From positions 9,610,001 through 9,674,000 of the forward strand of contig CM065310.1 in NCBI GenBank assembly GCA_033032175.1: a stretch of 64,000 nt of DNA. Reading direction: 5' to 3'. Shown here in pieces: positions 22,485 to 33,274 of the stretch. A program made the translations under genes and the position numbers. This DNA is from Saturnia japonica (taxonomy: Eukaryota > Arthropoda > Insecta > Lepidoptera > Saturniidae). Every line of letters begins with the position of its first letter. The first letter of the stretch is position 1. The notes under the pieces were generated by a model, which did no database searches, was not told the DNA's origin, and saw nothing but the letters and a program-made list of their open reading frames with translations.

Positions 22485-22640
22485 TGACGTATCGTTTCTG
22501 TTGTATAAAAGAACCGACAAAATTCTGTATTGTGCAAGAGCTATCGCTCACCGGAGCGGCTATTCTGCATTTTATGCTTTCGACGCCATCAACGGCACCG
22601 CCACTTTGTTTCTTTACTTTGTATATATCGATAGATACCT
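22485..22640 (+). repeat. dispersed repeat, pair with 29.0 kb
   Basis: 'tcgtttctgttgta', 'ctatcgctcaccggagcggc', 'ttctgcattttatgctttcg' and 'tttctttactttgtatat' recur in order at 29010-29165. The open frames here are coincidental. Confidence 0.55.
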
Positions 22641-22984
22641 ACTTACATACCATATGTATCGCATGAGCAGTCGAGGCAGTATTTCGTGCTTTCATATTGT
22701 TTATTCGACGGATCGTGCACAATGAACTACTGTATTGAATTTTATATGAATTGGAGCTCGAAAATTTCAATCTTTTGTAAATAAGAAAGAATATTTGAAA
22801 TTAAATGTTGTGATAAAAATTTATCTTACGATTTACTTTTTACTAAGACGATACGTCAATCAATATACGTTTGAAAAGACAAATATATTATACATTTAAA
22901 AGTAAAATAAGAAACTTTTGAACTTAAACGTTGTTTTAAATAGCGTCCTTTAAATACGTTAATTCGATAATGTAACAATACCAA

Positions 22985-23523
22985 AATTAATCTTAAAACT
23001 CAAAAACAGCTTGACCGATTGGCTTATGTCACTGGTCAATTGATAGGGTATAAGAAATTCCAATATTACTTTAAGAAATTGTAAAAGGAAAAACCAAAAA
23101 AAAACTATTTTCGTTAATTCTTGACCGCTTTTGATGAAATTGTGTACACGGGATATATACGTAATTATATAATTGATGAGCTGTAAAAATTGTCAATAAT
23201 TCTTCTTGAAATCCAAAAATAATATATTTTCATCAAATTTCAACCAATTCTGATCAAATTTTGTAGACGGGAAGCTTACATCATACCATAATTCAGAGAC
23301 TGTGAGGCTATAAGAATCGTTAATAATGCATTGGAAATCGTAGAATAGAATATTAATTTTTAACCGATATTCATTAAAATTGTACACAGAAAATTCATGC
23401 CAATCCTCAATTTATACGCCATTATAATTTGTCAACAATACGAATAAATATAAAATTACGGGATGTAAAAAACTACTGCTTAGTAATAAACGCGTGCGGA
23501 GCCGTGGGCCATCTGCTAGTATA
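22985..23523 (+). mobile_element. Helitron-like family A copy
   Basis: About four tandem-like ~100-130-base sub-repeats of the form 'accgattttgatgaaattgt / acacgggatatatac / caattgataggctataagaa', ending 'gagccgtgggccatctgctagt' at 23523. The CTAGT end and absence of coding capacity suggest a non-autonomous Helitron. The 5' terminus is unclear. Confidence 0.55.
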
Positions 23524-24250
23524 TTCATATATAACAGAGAACTAGAACATTGAACGAAATAAAACAAATCGTACAACGTCCGCAACGTCGAATCTTAAAC
23601 AGGTCTAAAACTTGTACGAGAAGTCATCTAACAAGCGCAACAGTACACATAGTGGTATACCTACTGTCGGTAGGACCCACATAATTTAAAGAACAAACAG
23701 GCTTCCCAGGGAGTTTACTTCGGCAGTCTGTTTAGTCGCTTTAACTTAGTCATTTGTCGTTCAGTATCGAACTCCCAATCACTCAGTTTCACCGGTATCC
23801 TCATTACTTTGATTAGATTCTAGAGAACGTGCCCGAGCGAAATTAATTTCTTTATCCGCTATAGAACAAACATAATGGTGATACGAAAAGATTTTGTATC
23901 CGCTCGACGTGCCCAGTCTGTGAAATTCGGAGGCTCAAAAAAGCAATAGCTGTATAGATGAGTTCGGCTCAAGCGAACCGTTATCAAGCTCCGTTAATCC
24001 TATCTTCTGTATTATTGAATAAATTTTACCTTCTGACATACTTTTACCGTTTTATATCAATTCAATGTATTGGAAAAAATCAGGCGAGCGGCACCATGAA
24101 CAATTTAAGAATTGGCATAAGTGTGAATGCTTTTTATTTGATCCACTTGACTTAGATTTTTATTATTCATTGTGATTTCATAAAATCTTAAATTTTATGA
24201 GATAAAATTCGGTGTAAATATTTGTATAATTAGTACTACCTGAACTGAAC
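23524..24250. other. no gene seen
   Basis: No recognised repeat. A small open frame at 23958-24155 has no recognisable content. Confidence 0.25.
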
Positions 24251-24523
24251 TGCCTCATTAGCATAGTAGTCATAAGCGACTTCTATACTCAAGACCCTGG
24301 ATTCGATTCTTAGGTCGAGCAAATTGCTGTTTTTATAGAGTGTTGTGTTTTTCTATGAAATTCTCCGTAGCAATTCAGAGTTTGGCTTGGTACCCGATTA
24401 ATTGCAATAGGCTCGCGCCCTATTACATGGGATCTAAAAAACATGTCTGGCGAACTGTGGGTGTACATTAGTACACCTGCATAAACCTTCGCGTATACAG
24501 GCGTGATGGTATGTTATGTTATG
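24251..24523 (+). mobile_element. tRNA-derived SINE, copy 2
   Basis: Head 'tgcctcattagcatagtagtc' with an A-box-like segment at 24258-24271 and the B-box-like 'ggattcgattc' at 24299-24309. The body includes 'caataggctcgcgccctatt' and 'acatgggatctaaaaa', and the tail is 'atggtatgttatgttatg'. Same family as 16066-16324 on the opposite strand. Confidence 0.72.
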
Positions 24524-24889
24524 ACTCTAGCAATACCGCCAGGGGGCATTCCATGTAATGCGGACAACGAAAAAAAGTGATGTTCTGAAATTTATTTATA
24601 TTCGGCCTAATTGTACTTCGAAGAAGTATGAATTTTTTTATTATGTTTGTTTGTCAAGTGCTTCTAACATAAGTTCTAAAATAAGTGCTTCTAAAGAATA
24701 TTCGAAATTCAAATTCAGATTTATAGGAAGTAGTTTTTCGGATTAAATAAATTTACATTAATATATTAAACGTAGCGAATTACATTGAATATTACCTGCT
24801 CATCTGTACAATTAATAAAATTGAAGTGTCGGTTTGTAATTTCAAAATAACAGGTTTTTATTAAATGCATATGAAAAGTATACACGATA

Positions 24890-25326
24890 CTTTTATCAAA
24901 ACACCCATTTTAAATTTTTTTGTCTGTCTGTCTCTATGTTTGTTCCGGGTAATCTCCGAAACGGTTTGGCCGATTTTGACGGGATTTTTACTGGTAGATA
25001 GCTGAATTTATAGGGAGTAACTAGGATAATTTTAATTTACAAAAAGAATTTGGGCTCCGCGTATATAAACAAAAACTGGCACAGCGAATCAATCTGGGCG
25101 CTTAAATGGCTTACGTTGAGTAAACCATAAAAGATATAGCAAATTAATGTACTAAGAAATTGTAGAAATTAAAAAGACCTACAAAAAAGTCTGGGAGAAT
25201 ATACATCTATCTTCTAAGGAACACTCACAATAAGCATTTTTGTCTTTAAAATAGACGAGAGCGGGGGAGCAAGATTCGCGCGGGCATTCTGTAGTCCACG
25301 TGAGCGAAGCCACAGGCACAGCTAGT
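24890..25326 (+). mobile_element. Helitron-like family C copy
   Basis: Starts in 'ttttttgtctgtctgtctct', then 'ccgggtaatctccgaaacgg' and 'gattttgacgggatttttac'. It ends 'cacgtgagcgaagccacagg' plus 'cacagctagt' at 25326. Related copies in the opposite orientation lie at 49132-49565 and 57546-58110. No coding capacity. Confidence 0.6.
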
Positions 25327-26106
25327 TATTAAAATTAAATTAGTCTTGAAAAAAAAAATTTTTTCCTTTACTAAGCCAGAAGTAAACATTTCAAAACAAA
25401 TTTTGACTCTCTTCGACCAATTGTTTTTATTTTCTCAAAATATAGCTTAAAGTAAATTTATAAAAAACTAGAAGTTTCAAAATTCTATTATATACTAGAA
25501 GTTATTAGAGGAATGACATTATTCGTTTCTGTATATGTTGAGTCAACAATTTGCATTTTTATCTTCATTGTAATTTTTTTCTTCATTTAGTTTGGCCTTT
25601 TAATAGAATAATTTTGCTTATTATACAGGGTTATTGGTAATTCGACGTATTCCCGTTAGGAGGTGATAAGAGTGACTGACTATTTGTAATAATTTTAAAC
25701 CACATATGCATTATGCAAAAGTGAACCATTTTTGAGTTATCATAATTTTTTTCACTTTTTTCAAAAGACGTCAAAAGTGTAACATTTATTTAAAAAAAAT
25801 AATGTATTTAAAACGATTAAACACTAGTTATTTATCAATATTAAAACAACAATTATCGGTACAAATTTAACAATGTGAGACGAAAAACGATATTATTTCA
25901 TTATTTTTTTGAGATTTTTTTACACTAAAATGCCTTAAAACAAAAAATAAGTTATGACACTTGGCTTACAGATTATTTAAAAAAAAACATAACAGTTTTT
26001 TAGCTCTCCGACAATGCACTAAAAATGAAATTAATTAAAAACAGTGCTATACTGTATGAGATCGTGTTAAATATAACAAATGTGAGAAAGCAATACTTTC
26101 TTTCAT
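25327..26106. other. no gene seen
   Basis: Very AT-rich with poly-A and poly-T runs. 'cagggttattggtaattcg' near 25627 could be the end of an unrecognised element. Confidence 0.25.
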
Positions 26107-26340
26107 CAATGATAGCTCAGTGGTAGCGCGTACGGAAACCACGTCAATCCACGTGGGTTCGAATCCTTGAAATGAGCATGAGAATAAAAACATCGTGATG
26201 AAACCACAGCAGGGCAGTAGGGCACTTTCTAATGTATCGATCTATAAATATGTTCCGGCCTTGAGAGCCGGTCCCTCCACTAGGCTTAATGTGTTACCAT
26301 CTTGGGCTACATAGTTGCTTATAATTAGGTTAAAAAAAAA
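26107..26340 (+). mobile_element. tRNA-derived SINE with poly-A tail
   Basis: 'gatagctcagtggtagcgcg' at 26111-26130 is a clear A box and 'gggttcgaatcc' at 26155-26166 a clear B box, spaced as in a tRNA gene. The acceptor stem cannot pair properly, so it is not a functional tRNA. The body includes 'gaaaccacagcagggcagta' and 'gttccggccttgagagccgg', and the tail is nine or more A at 26332-26340. A different SINE family from the 16/24-kb copies. Confidence 0.78.
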
Positions 26341-26545
26341 CCCATTATATCTACTCTTTCCTAACTATTTAATCACAAGATAACCGATTTACCTATTCTG
26401 GAGCAATTTGGATTAATATTATACTGTCGACTACTACAGTCACATTGTAGGAAGACAAATAAACTTGGTGTATACGATACGACAAGATAGAAGGGAAAAA
26501 ACAAGGTACAAAGGAGAAAATTTTTTTATCATAAAAGACGTTGAC

Positions 26546-26570
26546 TACACACACACACACTACACACACA

Positions 26571-26608
<38 letters not shown>
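26546..26608 (+). repeat. (CA)n microsatellite, 5' flank of R1-clade LINE
   Basis: About 63 bases of CA repeat with two interruptions. It touches the truncated 5' end of the LINE that follows. Confidence 0.95.
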
Positions 26609-26609
<1 letters not shown>

Positions 26610-27928
26610 CACAGTTTCACAGCAATGTGAAACAGAAGAAATTCCACCCATTACGGAAAGTCAGCTATTCGAAGCATGTTCTAGAGTAGGGAATAAGAAA
26701 GCTCCGGGCCTAGATGGAATTCCAAATATTGCACTGAAAGCTGCCATTAAAGCAGCGCCTGCAATATTCCTTGACGTTTATAACAATTGCCTCACGGAAG
26801 GTACGTTTCCATCGATGTGGAAACAGCAGAGGTTAGTCCTCCTGCCCAAAGGAAAGAAACCTCCGGAAGAGCCATCATCCTATCGTCCGCTCTGCATGTT
26901 GGATACAGTTGGCAAAATACTTGAACGTATAATACACAGGAGGATCGAAGCAGCAGTTGAACCGCTTCTTGCTAGCAACCAATACGGCTTTCGGAGAGGA
27001 CGCTCTACCTTGGATGCAATTAGCGTTGTTGTCAATACAGCTAAGGACGCAATCGCCGGAACCAGATGGAAGGGAGGTACGAAGAAGTACTGCTTGGTAG
27101 CAACGTTAGACATAAAAAATGCCTTCAATTCCGCCAAATGGGATTGCATTATGAACGCTCTTTACGAAATGAAGATACCAGGATACTTACGAAGGATGGT
27201 TGCAAGCTACTTTACTGACCGGATCCTAAAATATGACACAAAGACTGGTCCGAAAACATACAAAGTCACTGGAGGAGTACCCCAGGGCTCAGTCCTACAC
27301 CCACTTTTTTGGAATATCATGTATAATGGATTATTAAAACTGGAACTTCCAAAAGAAGTCAAGCTGGTGGCATATGCAGATGATGTGGCCGTAGTGGTCA
27401 TTGCAAAGCATCTCGAAGAAATTACCTTCGCCTTTGACGCTACCATCGAAAAGATTAGACACTGGATGAACACAGTAGGACTTCAGTTGGCGGAGCACAA
27501 GACTGAGGCAGTGCTCATTACTAGCAGGAAGCGGTTGGAAACCATCACACTGCAAGTCGGAGCACATGAAATCACATCCCAGCCGGCCCTTCGGTATTTG
27601 GGCGTTATGATTGATGCCCGACTCACTTCAAGCAGCAGGCACAGCACGTGGGTGCCAAAGCGTCGGTGGTCAGAACGACTTTATCAAGGCTGATGCCCAA
27701 CATAGGAGGCCCGAAGCAGAGAAGGAGGGCGTTACTGACGTCTGTAGTAACATCAGTACTCACCTACGGAATCCCCATCTGGGCTGATGCGCTTAAAATA
27801 CAGGAAGCACGACGCCAGATGAGGTTTTTAGTCAGGTATGGGGGCAGTCATAGCTTCGAGTCCGACATACCCAGGTTAGACCCTGGTGATACGTAAGAGT
27901 ATTTTTGTCCATACCTCTGAAAAAAAAA
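26609..27928 (+). mobile_element. R1-clade LINE inserted in an (AC)n microsatellite
   Basis: A 5'-truncated, internally deleted plus-strand LINE whose RT ('RRIEAAVEPLLASNQYGFRR', 'VATLDIKNAFNSAKW') is of the R1 clade. After 'ALKIQEARRQM' (about 27833) the sequence jumps to a 3' untranslated segment and an A10 run (27920-27929). The element is bounded by (CA)n on the left and (AC)n on the right. Mino- and Waldo-type members of the R1 clade are known to target (AC)n and (ACAY)n repeats, so this fits target-specific insertion. Retained structure shows moderate age. Confidence 0.85.
26611..27894 (+). pseudogene. R1-clade LINE reverse transcriptase
   Basis: Open from the left junction through 'KKAPGLDGIPNIALKAA' (fingers), 'LPKGKKPPEEPSSYRPLCML', the catalytic Asp in 'VATLDIKNAFN', 'VTGGVPQGSVLHPLFWNI' and an intact 'VAYADDVAVVV'. 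At about 27630 a one-base deletion shifts the frame, ending the first open piece at 27693; the other frame continues with 'VRTTLSRLMPNIGGPKQRRR' and 'TSVLTYGIPIWADALK'. The RNase H-like and zinc-knuckle C-terminus expected of R1 proteins is missing because of the internal deletion. Catalytic residues survive but the frame does not. Confidence 0.85.
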
Positions 27929-28010
27929 ACACACACACACACACACACACGCACACACACACACACACATACACACAAGCACGCACGCGCGCGCGCGCGC
28001 GCGCGCGCAC
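27929..28010 (+). repeat. (AC)n then (GC)n tract
   Basis: (AC)n from 27929 to about 27976 grades through 'agcacgcacgcg' into a pure (GC)n run at about 27985-28008. Alternating purine-pyrimidine tracts of this kind can adopt Z-DNA. Confidence 0.92.
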
Positions 28011-28399
28011 ATAACTTATAAACCCTCAGAGAAAAAAGCTAAAACTGAATAATTTGAGCCAATCTATGAAGGCCTTTAACAACAATCCGATACGAAAACG
28101 ACCTTGAAAAATGTAAGTAAACCAAGAATGAATGAAATCAAAATAACACTTTTGAATTAAGGGCTCTGGAAATAATCAAAATATTAATTGAAATATATTT
28201 TATGTGTTCATTTCTGTTAAGCAACCAATCTCGTTGATATTATATCTATTACGTATACATATAAAGAGCTAGAATTGTGTCTTGTCTATCATAAAATAGT
28301 TCAGCGATACTATATAGAACAGTAGTGGTATAGTGTATTTACAAATTGCACGTTTCATATACAGCACACATTTGCGCGTATTGTATTTGTCAGAGCAAA
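28011..28399. other. no gene seen
   Basis: AT-rich spacer after the microsatellite; no recognised repeat or frame. Confidence 0.3.
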
Positions 28400-28812
28400 A
28401 GTGCCATCTATGATCACAATAACACAACTTCCGCTAACTTCTTTTTTTTCATCTTTTTATAATGGCAACGACTTGTTTGTAAACAGCCGGCGCCCGCAGG
28501 CAGCCTAAAAACAAATGTTTTAAATCTACCGCCACCTACGACACGGCGACGTCCCGTTCGCGACAAATAGGCGCCTCGCCTCGATGCGTCGTTTGCGCTC
28601 GCGCTAACGGAGGAGTGGCGGCGCCATGCCACACACTTTAAAAGAGAACGTTGTACAGTGCGGATGCGCTGTTTGTTCGTTCGTATAGTTGACGTGCCAC
28701 CCTATATAGTTGAGGTGCCGCCCTAGTTGAAGTTCTGCCCTAGTTCACTGACCGCCCTGGTTCAAGTTCCGCCCTAATTCAAAGTCCGCCCTGGCTCATC
28801 CGCCGCCCTAGT
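28400..28812. promoter_or_regulatory. CpG-dense patch followed by a 17-bp tandem repeat
   Basis: Positions 28480-28670 are GC-rich with many CpGs, in contrast to the AT-rich surroundings. From 28685 to 28812 a unit like 'ggttcaagttccgccct' repeats: CCCT recurs with its T at 28703, 28724, 28741, 28758, 28775, 28792 and 28809, five intervals of exactly 17. A host promoter/CpG island or a cluster of binding sites is possible. A period of 17 is not coding. No exon identified. Confidence 0.4.
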
Positions 28813-29009
28813 ACATAAGACTAATGTAATTGAAATAAGCCCATGTTATACCTGTGTGTATACCTGTTTGGTGTACCTATGTAGCTGCTCCGTTATTGTG
28901 ATACATTTCATGACTTAATCAAAATCAGTAGATACTCTTAACCTTTAAATCATGTTATTGATTTAATATATAGGTATTTTGAAAGTAAACATACACTAAA
29001 CTCTCGGGT

Positions 29010-29165
29010 CGTTCAGTTTCTGTTGTAGAAAATAAAAGGAACAATAAAACATTTTATTATGCAACGACTATCGTTCGCTCAAGGGGCTATCTGCATTTTA
29101 TATTTTCAATGCCATCAACGCTGGGCCACTTTGATTCTTTACTTTGTATATTTACGATATCTCTT
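29010..29165 (+). repeat. dispersed repeat, pair with 22.5 kb
   Basis: 'tcgttcagtttctgttgta', 'actatcgttcgctcaagggg', 'ctgcattttatattttcaat' and 'attctttactttgtatattt' match 22485-22640 in order. Confidence 0.55.
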
Positions 29166-29604
29166 CAAATTTTGTAAAAATTGACGCATTTGCATGAGTA
29201 TGCGAATAGAGTAAATATATTTTACAGCGGGTTCTAGAATTTGATTGGCTCTGAAGTTCAGCTGATGAACACACCTATAGGTTTTTGATGACAGATTTTC
29301 AACTTAAAATCCTACTACCATGATATGATTTCTTCAGAGTTCAAATCTACGTCGCACGACGCGGTGTTCAAATAGACTGAGCCATAATTGCTTCAAGTTT
29401 GGTCGTTTTTAGTTTAATTCTCCAAAAAGATTTGTCGGGTATAGTGACTAACACTCAGTAGTCTCTAACTTCAATGACACTGCAGTTGAAACCTACATGG
29501 GTGAAGGACATGGGTTTTCTGAGAGACTTTTTTTCTTTTATGTGGTTTATACGCGTATTATCTATACTGTTAAATCTGTAGTTATGTCTATACGTGTTAT
29601 ATTT

Positions 29605-29960
29605 TTTCCAAATTCCCGATGGACATATTGATAAAAAATATGCACTTAAAAAAAAATCGGTCTCTCTGTATGTTTGTATGTCCGGATTTAACTCAAAAAT
29701 TGCTTGACCAATTCTTTTGAAAATTTATACACAGGAAGCTTTTGTCATTGGTCAATTGAGAGGCTATAAGAATTTTAGAAATCGTAAAAAATTGTAGTAA
29801 AAGATTTTGATGTAATATTGTACACGGGAAATATAATATTATATGTTATTTATCAATTGATAGACTATATGAATTGTTAATTAAAATTAAAGGACGAAAA
29901 TATTTATAAAGTAATGTTATATTCGTAAGTAGTAAAAATGTTACATTTTAAATAGATAAT
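29605..29960 (+). mobile_element. Helitron-like family A copy with recognisable 5' end
   Basis: Starts at 'ttcccgatggacatattgat', shared with 49910 and, weaker, 32855; then 'gtatgtccggatttaactca', 'acacaggaagcttttgtcat' and 'ttgagaggctataagaa'. The opening TC fits Helitron ends. The 3' end is not clear. Confidence 0.5.
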
Positions 29961-30384
29961 TTATTCGTACTCGGTGAAACAAAAGTCAAAGTAGGTATAG
30001 TAAATCTCATTAACACTACTCTATTGTACTCATGCAGATTTCTTCCTTTTGTCGCGTGTTGTTACCACTCGGATATCCAAAACAAAACTGTCGTAAATCA
30101 GAATACGGCTTGCACATATAACAAAATAAAACGAGGATCAAAATAACTAGAGATACCTTGAACTTTAGTACATCATCGTTTAAAAGAGGAATTGTTTTTT
30201 TTTTTACTTTTGTTTGTTTGATTGTGCAGGATTATACAATCGGATCGATAAGTTTTGAATGTGTGTATAAATTGCGATGTATTTTCGTACCTACTTTGGA
30301 ATACATACTCGTTGTTTCGAGTAGACTCTAGACATTTTCAGATATTTCGATATTACGGTTTATTCTTTTTTTACTCAGATCGTA

Positions 30385-31080
30385 ACAATAATGCTTAGAT
30401 CTAATTCGTGGAATTTCACGCATAGCAACAGCCCAAGCCGAGGTTCGGCTATTTTGACACTTTTTTTTCTATCTGACTATACTGTTAACCATAAGGGCCC
30501 TGGAGCCATTAGAAGCTTTGACGGCTTCAACGGGCTTGGAGGTGACCGCGAAAAGCACTCAGCCGCAAAAGCGATGCAACAAGCTCAAAGGTGCCAAAGT
30601 GGTCAAATCTCGACTTGAGCTTTTGTCGTACATGCAAATAAGTCTCGATCGAATTAATTCCCTATTCCTAAAATGGGATCTAACTAACTATACACATATT
30701 ATATACGTGTTTATGCGTTCTGTGATTAAGGAAGATTCATGCGTTTATGCATTTAGTAATCTGGTAATTTGGTCTAAGTCTAACTAGCCAAAAAAGAAAA
30801 AGAAGGTCCCTTACAGAGCCTACGTACCTGTGTGCACGTATGTGGTAGTACAGTGTCACTGTATTAAACAAGTGGCTGCTTGGCTCAAGGCCTACATGCC
30901 AGAGGAACGGACCTAGGTTTGAGTTGCTGTAGGAGAGGGTGGTCGTGCCGAATGTGTGGAAGTGTAGTTAACCGCCCGTCTCTGGCATGGCGCTCGTTTT
31001 CATTTCATCTGTTGGCCTTCTAAACACGTCACAAAGTTCGGAGAAGCTATGAAAGCCCTTCAGCTTGGTTATTTAGCTTT
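30385..31080 (+). mobile_element. jockey-like LINE 3'UTR split by a second insertion
   Basis: Plus-strand 3'UTR sequence appears in two pieces. 'gcaacagcccaagccgaggt' at 30425-30444 continues to 'tattttgacac'. After the inserted minus-strand copy, 31005-31075 resumes with 'aaagttcggagaagctatga' and 'aagcccttcagc', matching the young element's 45317-45355 region. The pieces are collinear, so the inner element landed within this 3'UTR. Confidence 0.6.
30461..30984 (-). mobile_element. 5'-truncated jockey-like LINE nested in another copy
   Basis: The minus-strand 3' end is at a short T run (30461-30468), then 'gactatactgttaaccataa' and 'gggccctgg', matching the terminal 3'UTR of the 43-kb element in reverse. 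It continues to 'ttaaccgcccgtc', the end of the ORF, where it is truncated. Diverged relative to the young copies. Confidence 0.72.
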
Positions 31081-31721
31081 TAACTTTGGTAAGATTGAGA
31101 AAAAACTCAAAATTCTTAACTTTTTTTGGTACCGTAACCAGTTTAAATTTTTGAAATACGACACCAATATCTATTAATCAGTCACGAGAGCCTTAATTTT
31201 GATTAAAAAAAAAATCTTGTTTGTATACTTGCGACTCCAGTTACTTGAGTTTAGCGATCAGCTTTTTGTATTTAATCCTATCCAGACCAAGGCTGAATGA
31301 CTGTTCCATGATAAAATATCTGAATAAAAATATAATTAATTTTACTAGTACTTTCTCGTATATCACTGTTTAGTTTTTTTTTTATCATTTTATATTTTAT
31401 TCATTTATTATTTTATATGTATTTTACTTCAAGATGTAGTTCCTGCGTAATTACAAAAAAATATGATGACGGCTAGTTAATGTCATCACGTTATTTGAAA
31501 TTTTTTATACTTGACGAGGGATTTGGTTTCTTTATAATACTTATCTGTACTTTTCAAACAAGATTTTATTATTATCTGCTACATAGAGAATTCGGCACAA
31601 GGGAGCGGTTATGAAATCGTGTTCTTGTTTTCGTAATTCGTTTATGTTATTTTATTCGTTACATGCGATGACCTTTATTCAATAGTAGTGTGATATTTTT
31701 TAAATATAATTCTTACATTAT
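31081..31721. other. no gene seen
   Basis: AT-rich spacer without a recognised feature. Confidence 0.3.
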
Positions 31722-32082
31722 AGCTGCGTATCCATCAGAAATGTGCGAGATAGCTAGACGGTACTCGAAGGAAAAATCCACCAGTAGGATTAAGTATTTC
31801 ATTTACCTAACCTCGCTAAGTGCATCTCTGGTGGAAAAGGGCTAACGGAGCTAGGCAATAAAGAGAGAGATGTGTTCAAAACGATGTGGAGAACTAGAAA
31901 TACTAGACCGTTATGCATCCTCGTACCACTCAGCTACATACAATGTCACAGCTTCGCTACGCATCCTCGTACCATATAAAATCTTTTCACAGTTTTGGTA
32001 GAAACCATCACACCGTTTCTACACCGCTACACATCCTCACACCACCTAGCTACCTCGCAAATCTTTAGTGGATACGCAGCCT
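31722..32082. mobile_element. MITE with ~37-bp terminal inverted repeats
   Basis: The left end 31722-31757 ('agctgcgtatccatcag...') is the inverted complement of the right end 32046-32082 ('...ttagtggatacgcagcct') with a few mismatches. The 361-bp unit has no coding capacity, typical of a miniature inverted-repeat element. TA dinucleotides overlap both edges but no longer duplication is evident, so the superfamily is undecided. Inside, 'ctacgcatcctcgtacca' and 'tatgcatcctcgtaccact' are short internal repeats. Confidence 0.8.
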
Positions 32083-32849
32083 AAGGTATTAACCAACTGT
32101 TAATACTTATCTCTATATAAAGGCCCTGTCATGACTGATTCATCATCATCATACATCCATCACCCATCCCTACGTACAGGATAGAACTGTGAAATTGGGA
32201 GGATGTTAACTTTACATTGTAGAAATAGTTTAAGAAGAGATTTCAGTTTGTATGGGAAACAATATTTTTTTGTGTCAGATTTATTCTATGTGACCTATTT
32301 CAGATTCAGTTCTAACAGAAGCCTGGTAATTTTGAGACCAACCAATATAATCACCAATGTGGTATACAAAGAAGTAGGAATACTTTATTGAATTCTAACT
32401 TTAAATCGGCAGCTTTGATCAATATAAATTAGGTAATTATATTATTTGCACAATTTTTTGATTTATAATGAACAATATAAATTCAAATTAAATAAAAGAA
32501 ACAATAGAAATTTTATAGTCTACGAGAGCAAAGCCGTCGGCAAAATATTACTGAACACTATTTCCGTCCTGTTTAAATGGAAAGTACACTGATCACTTCT
32601 GGCATTTTTGTGATTAGTACAAGCATCTGCTTTTGAATAGCCTGTGCATTGTCCCAGACAGTGAACTTATTTTATAGCTGTTTCGAAAGTGTCATATTCA
32701 TGGCATTACTGTTTTACTGTGAGTTATATTTATATAAATCTATCCGCATAATTTATAGATGATCTCGAGTTGTGTGAAGTAGAAAGTATGCTTTCCTTTG
32801 TTTAGGGTATTATTTTTAATAAATGTATTCTTTTTGTACGTGTATTTTT
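32083..32849. other. no gene seen
   Basis: AT-rich spacer; the small frame at 32203-32391 has no recognisable content. Confidence 0.25.
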
Positions 32850-33274
32850 TTCCAAGTTTCCTGATAGCCATATAATAGGACACTGATTACGAATATGACA
32901 TTAAAAAAATATAGTTCTTCTGTCTGTTTGTATGACCTGATTTAACTGAAAAACGGTTGTGGGAAGTTCATACCATTCCTAAATTGACAGGCTATAAGAA
33001 ATATCAATAAAAATTTTATTTACAAAAAGTAGTATTTTATTTACAAAAAATTTAGGTTTTAATAGTTCTCAACCGATTTCGGTAAAATTTTATACATGAC
33101 AGGTGAATTTATGTTATTCTCAAATTGATAGAGTATTATAATTGTCAATAATACTTTTGAAACATTAAAAAAAGATCTTAACGGATTTTATAAGAATTTT
33201 CAATAATATGAGTAGAAATAAAATTACGAGAGGAAAATAATTAATGAGTTGTAACCGCGGCGCACCGCTAGTTT
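32850..33274 (+). mobile_element. Helitron-like family A copy with 3' hairpin
   Basis: Starts near 'tttcctgatagccatataat', carries the family phrases ('gaaaaacggttgtgggaagt', 'aaattgacaggctataagaa') and ends 'aaccgcggcgcaccgctagt' at 33274. GCGG and CCGC flank CGCA and form a small hairpin just before CTAG, as in Helitron 3' ends. Confidence 0.58.

Noticed and set aside
26107..26180. Possible tRNA gene
   Set aside because: A and B boxes are present but the acceptor stem does not pair and a SINE body with poly-A follows.
26393..26689. Open frames on both strands with long Cys-Val or Thr-His runs
   Set aside because: They are simply the translation of the (CA)n microsatellite.
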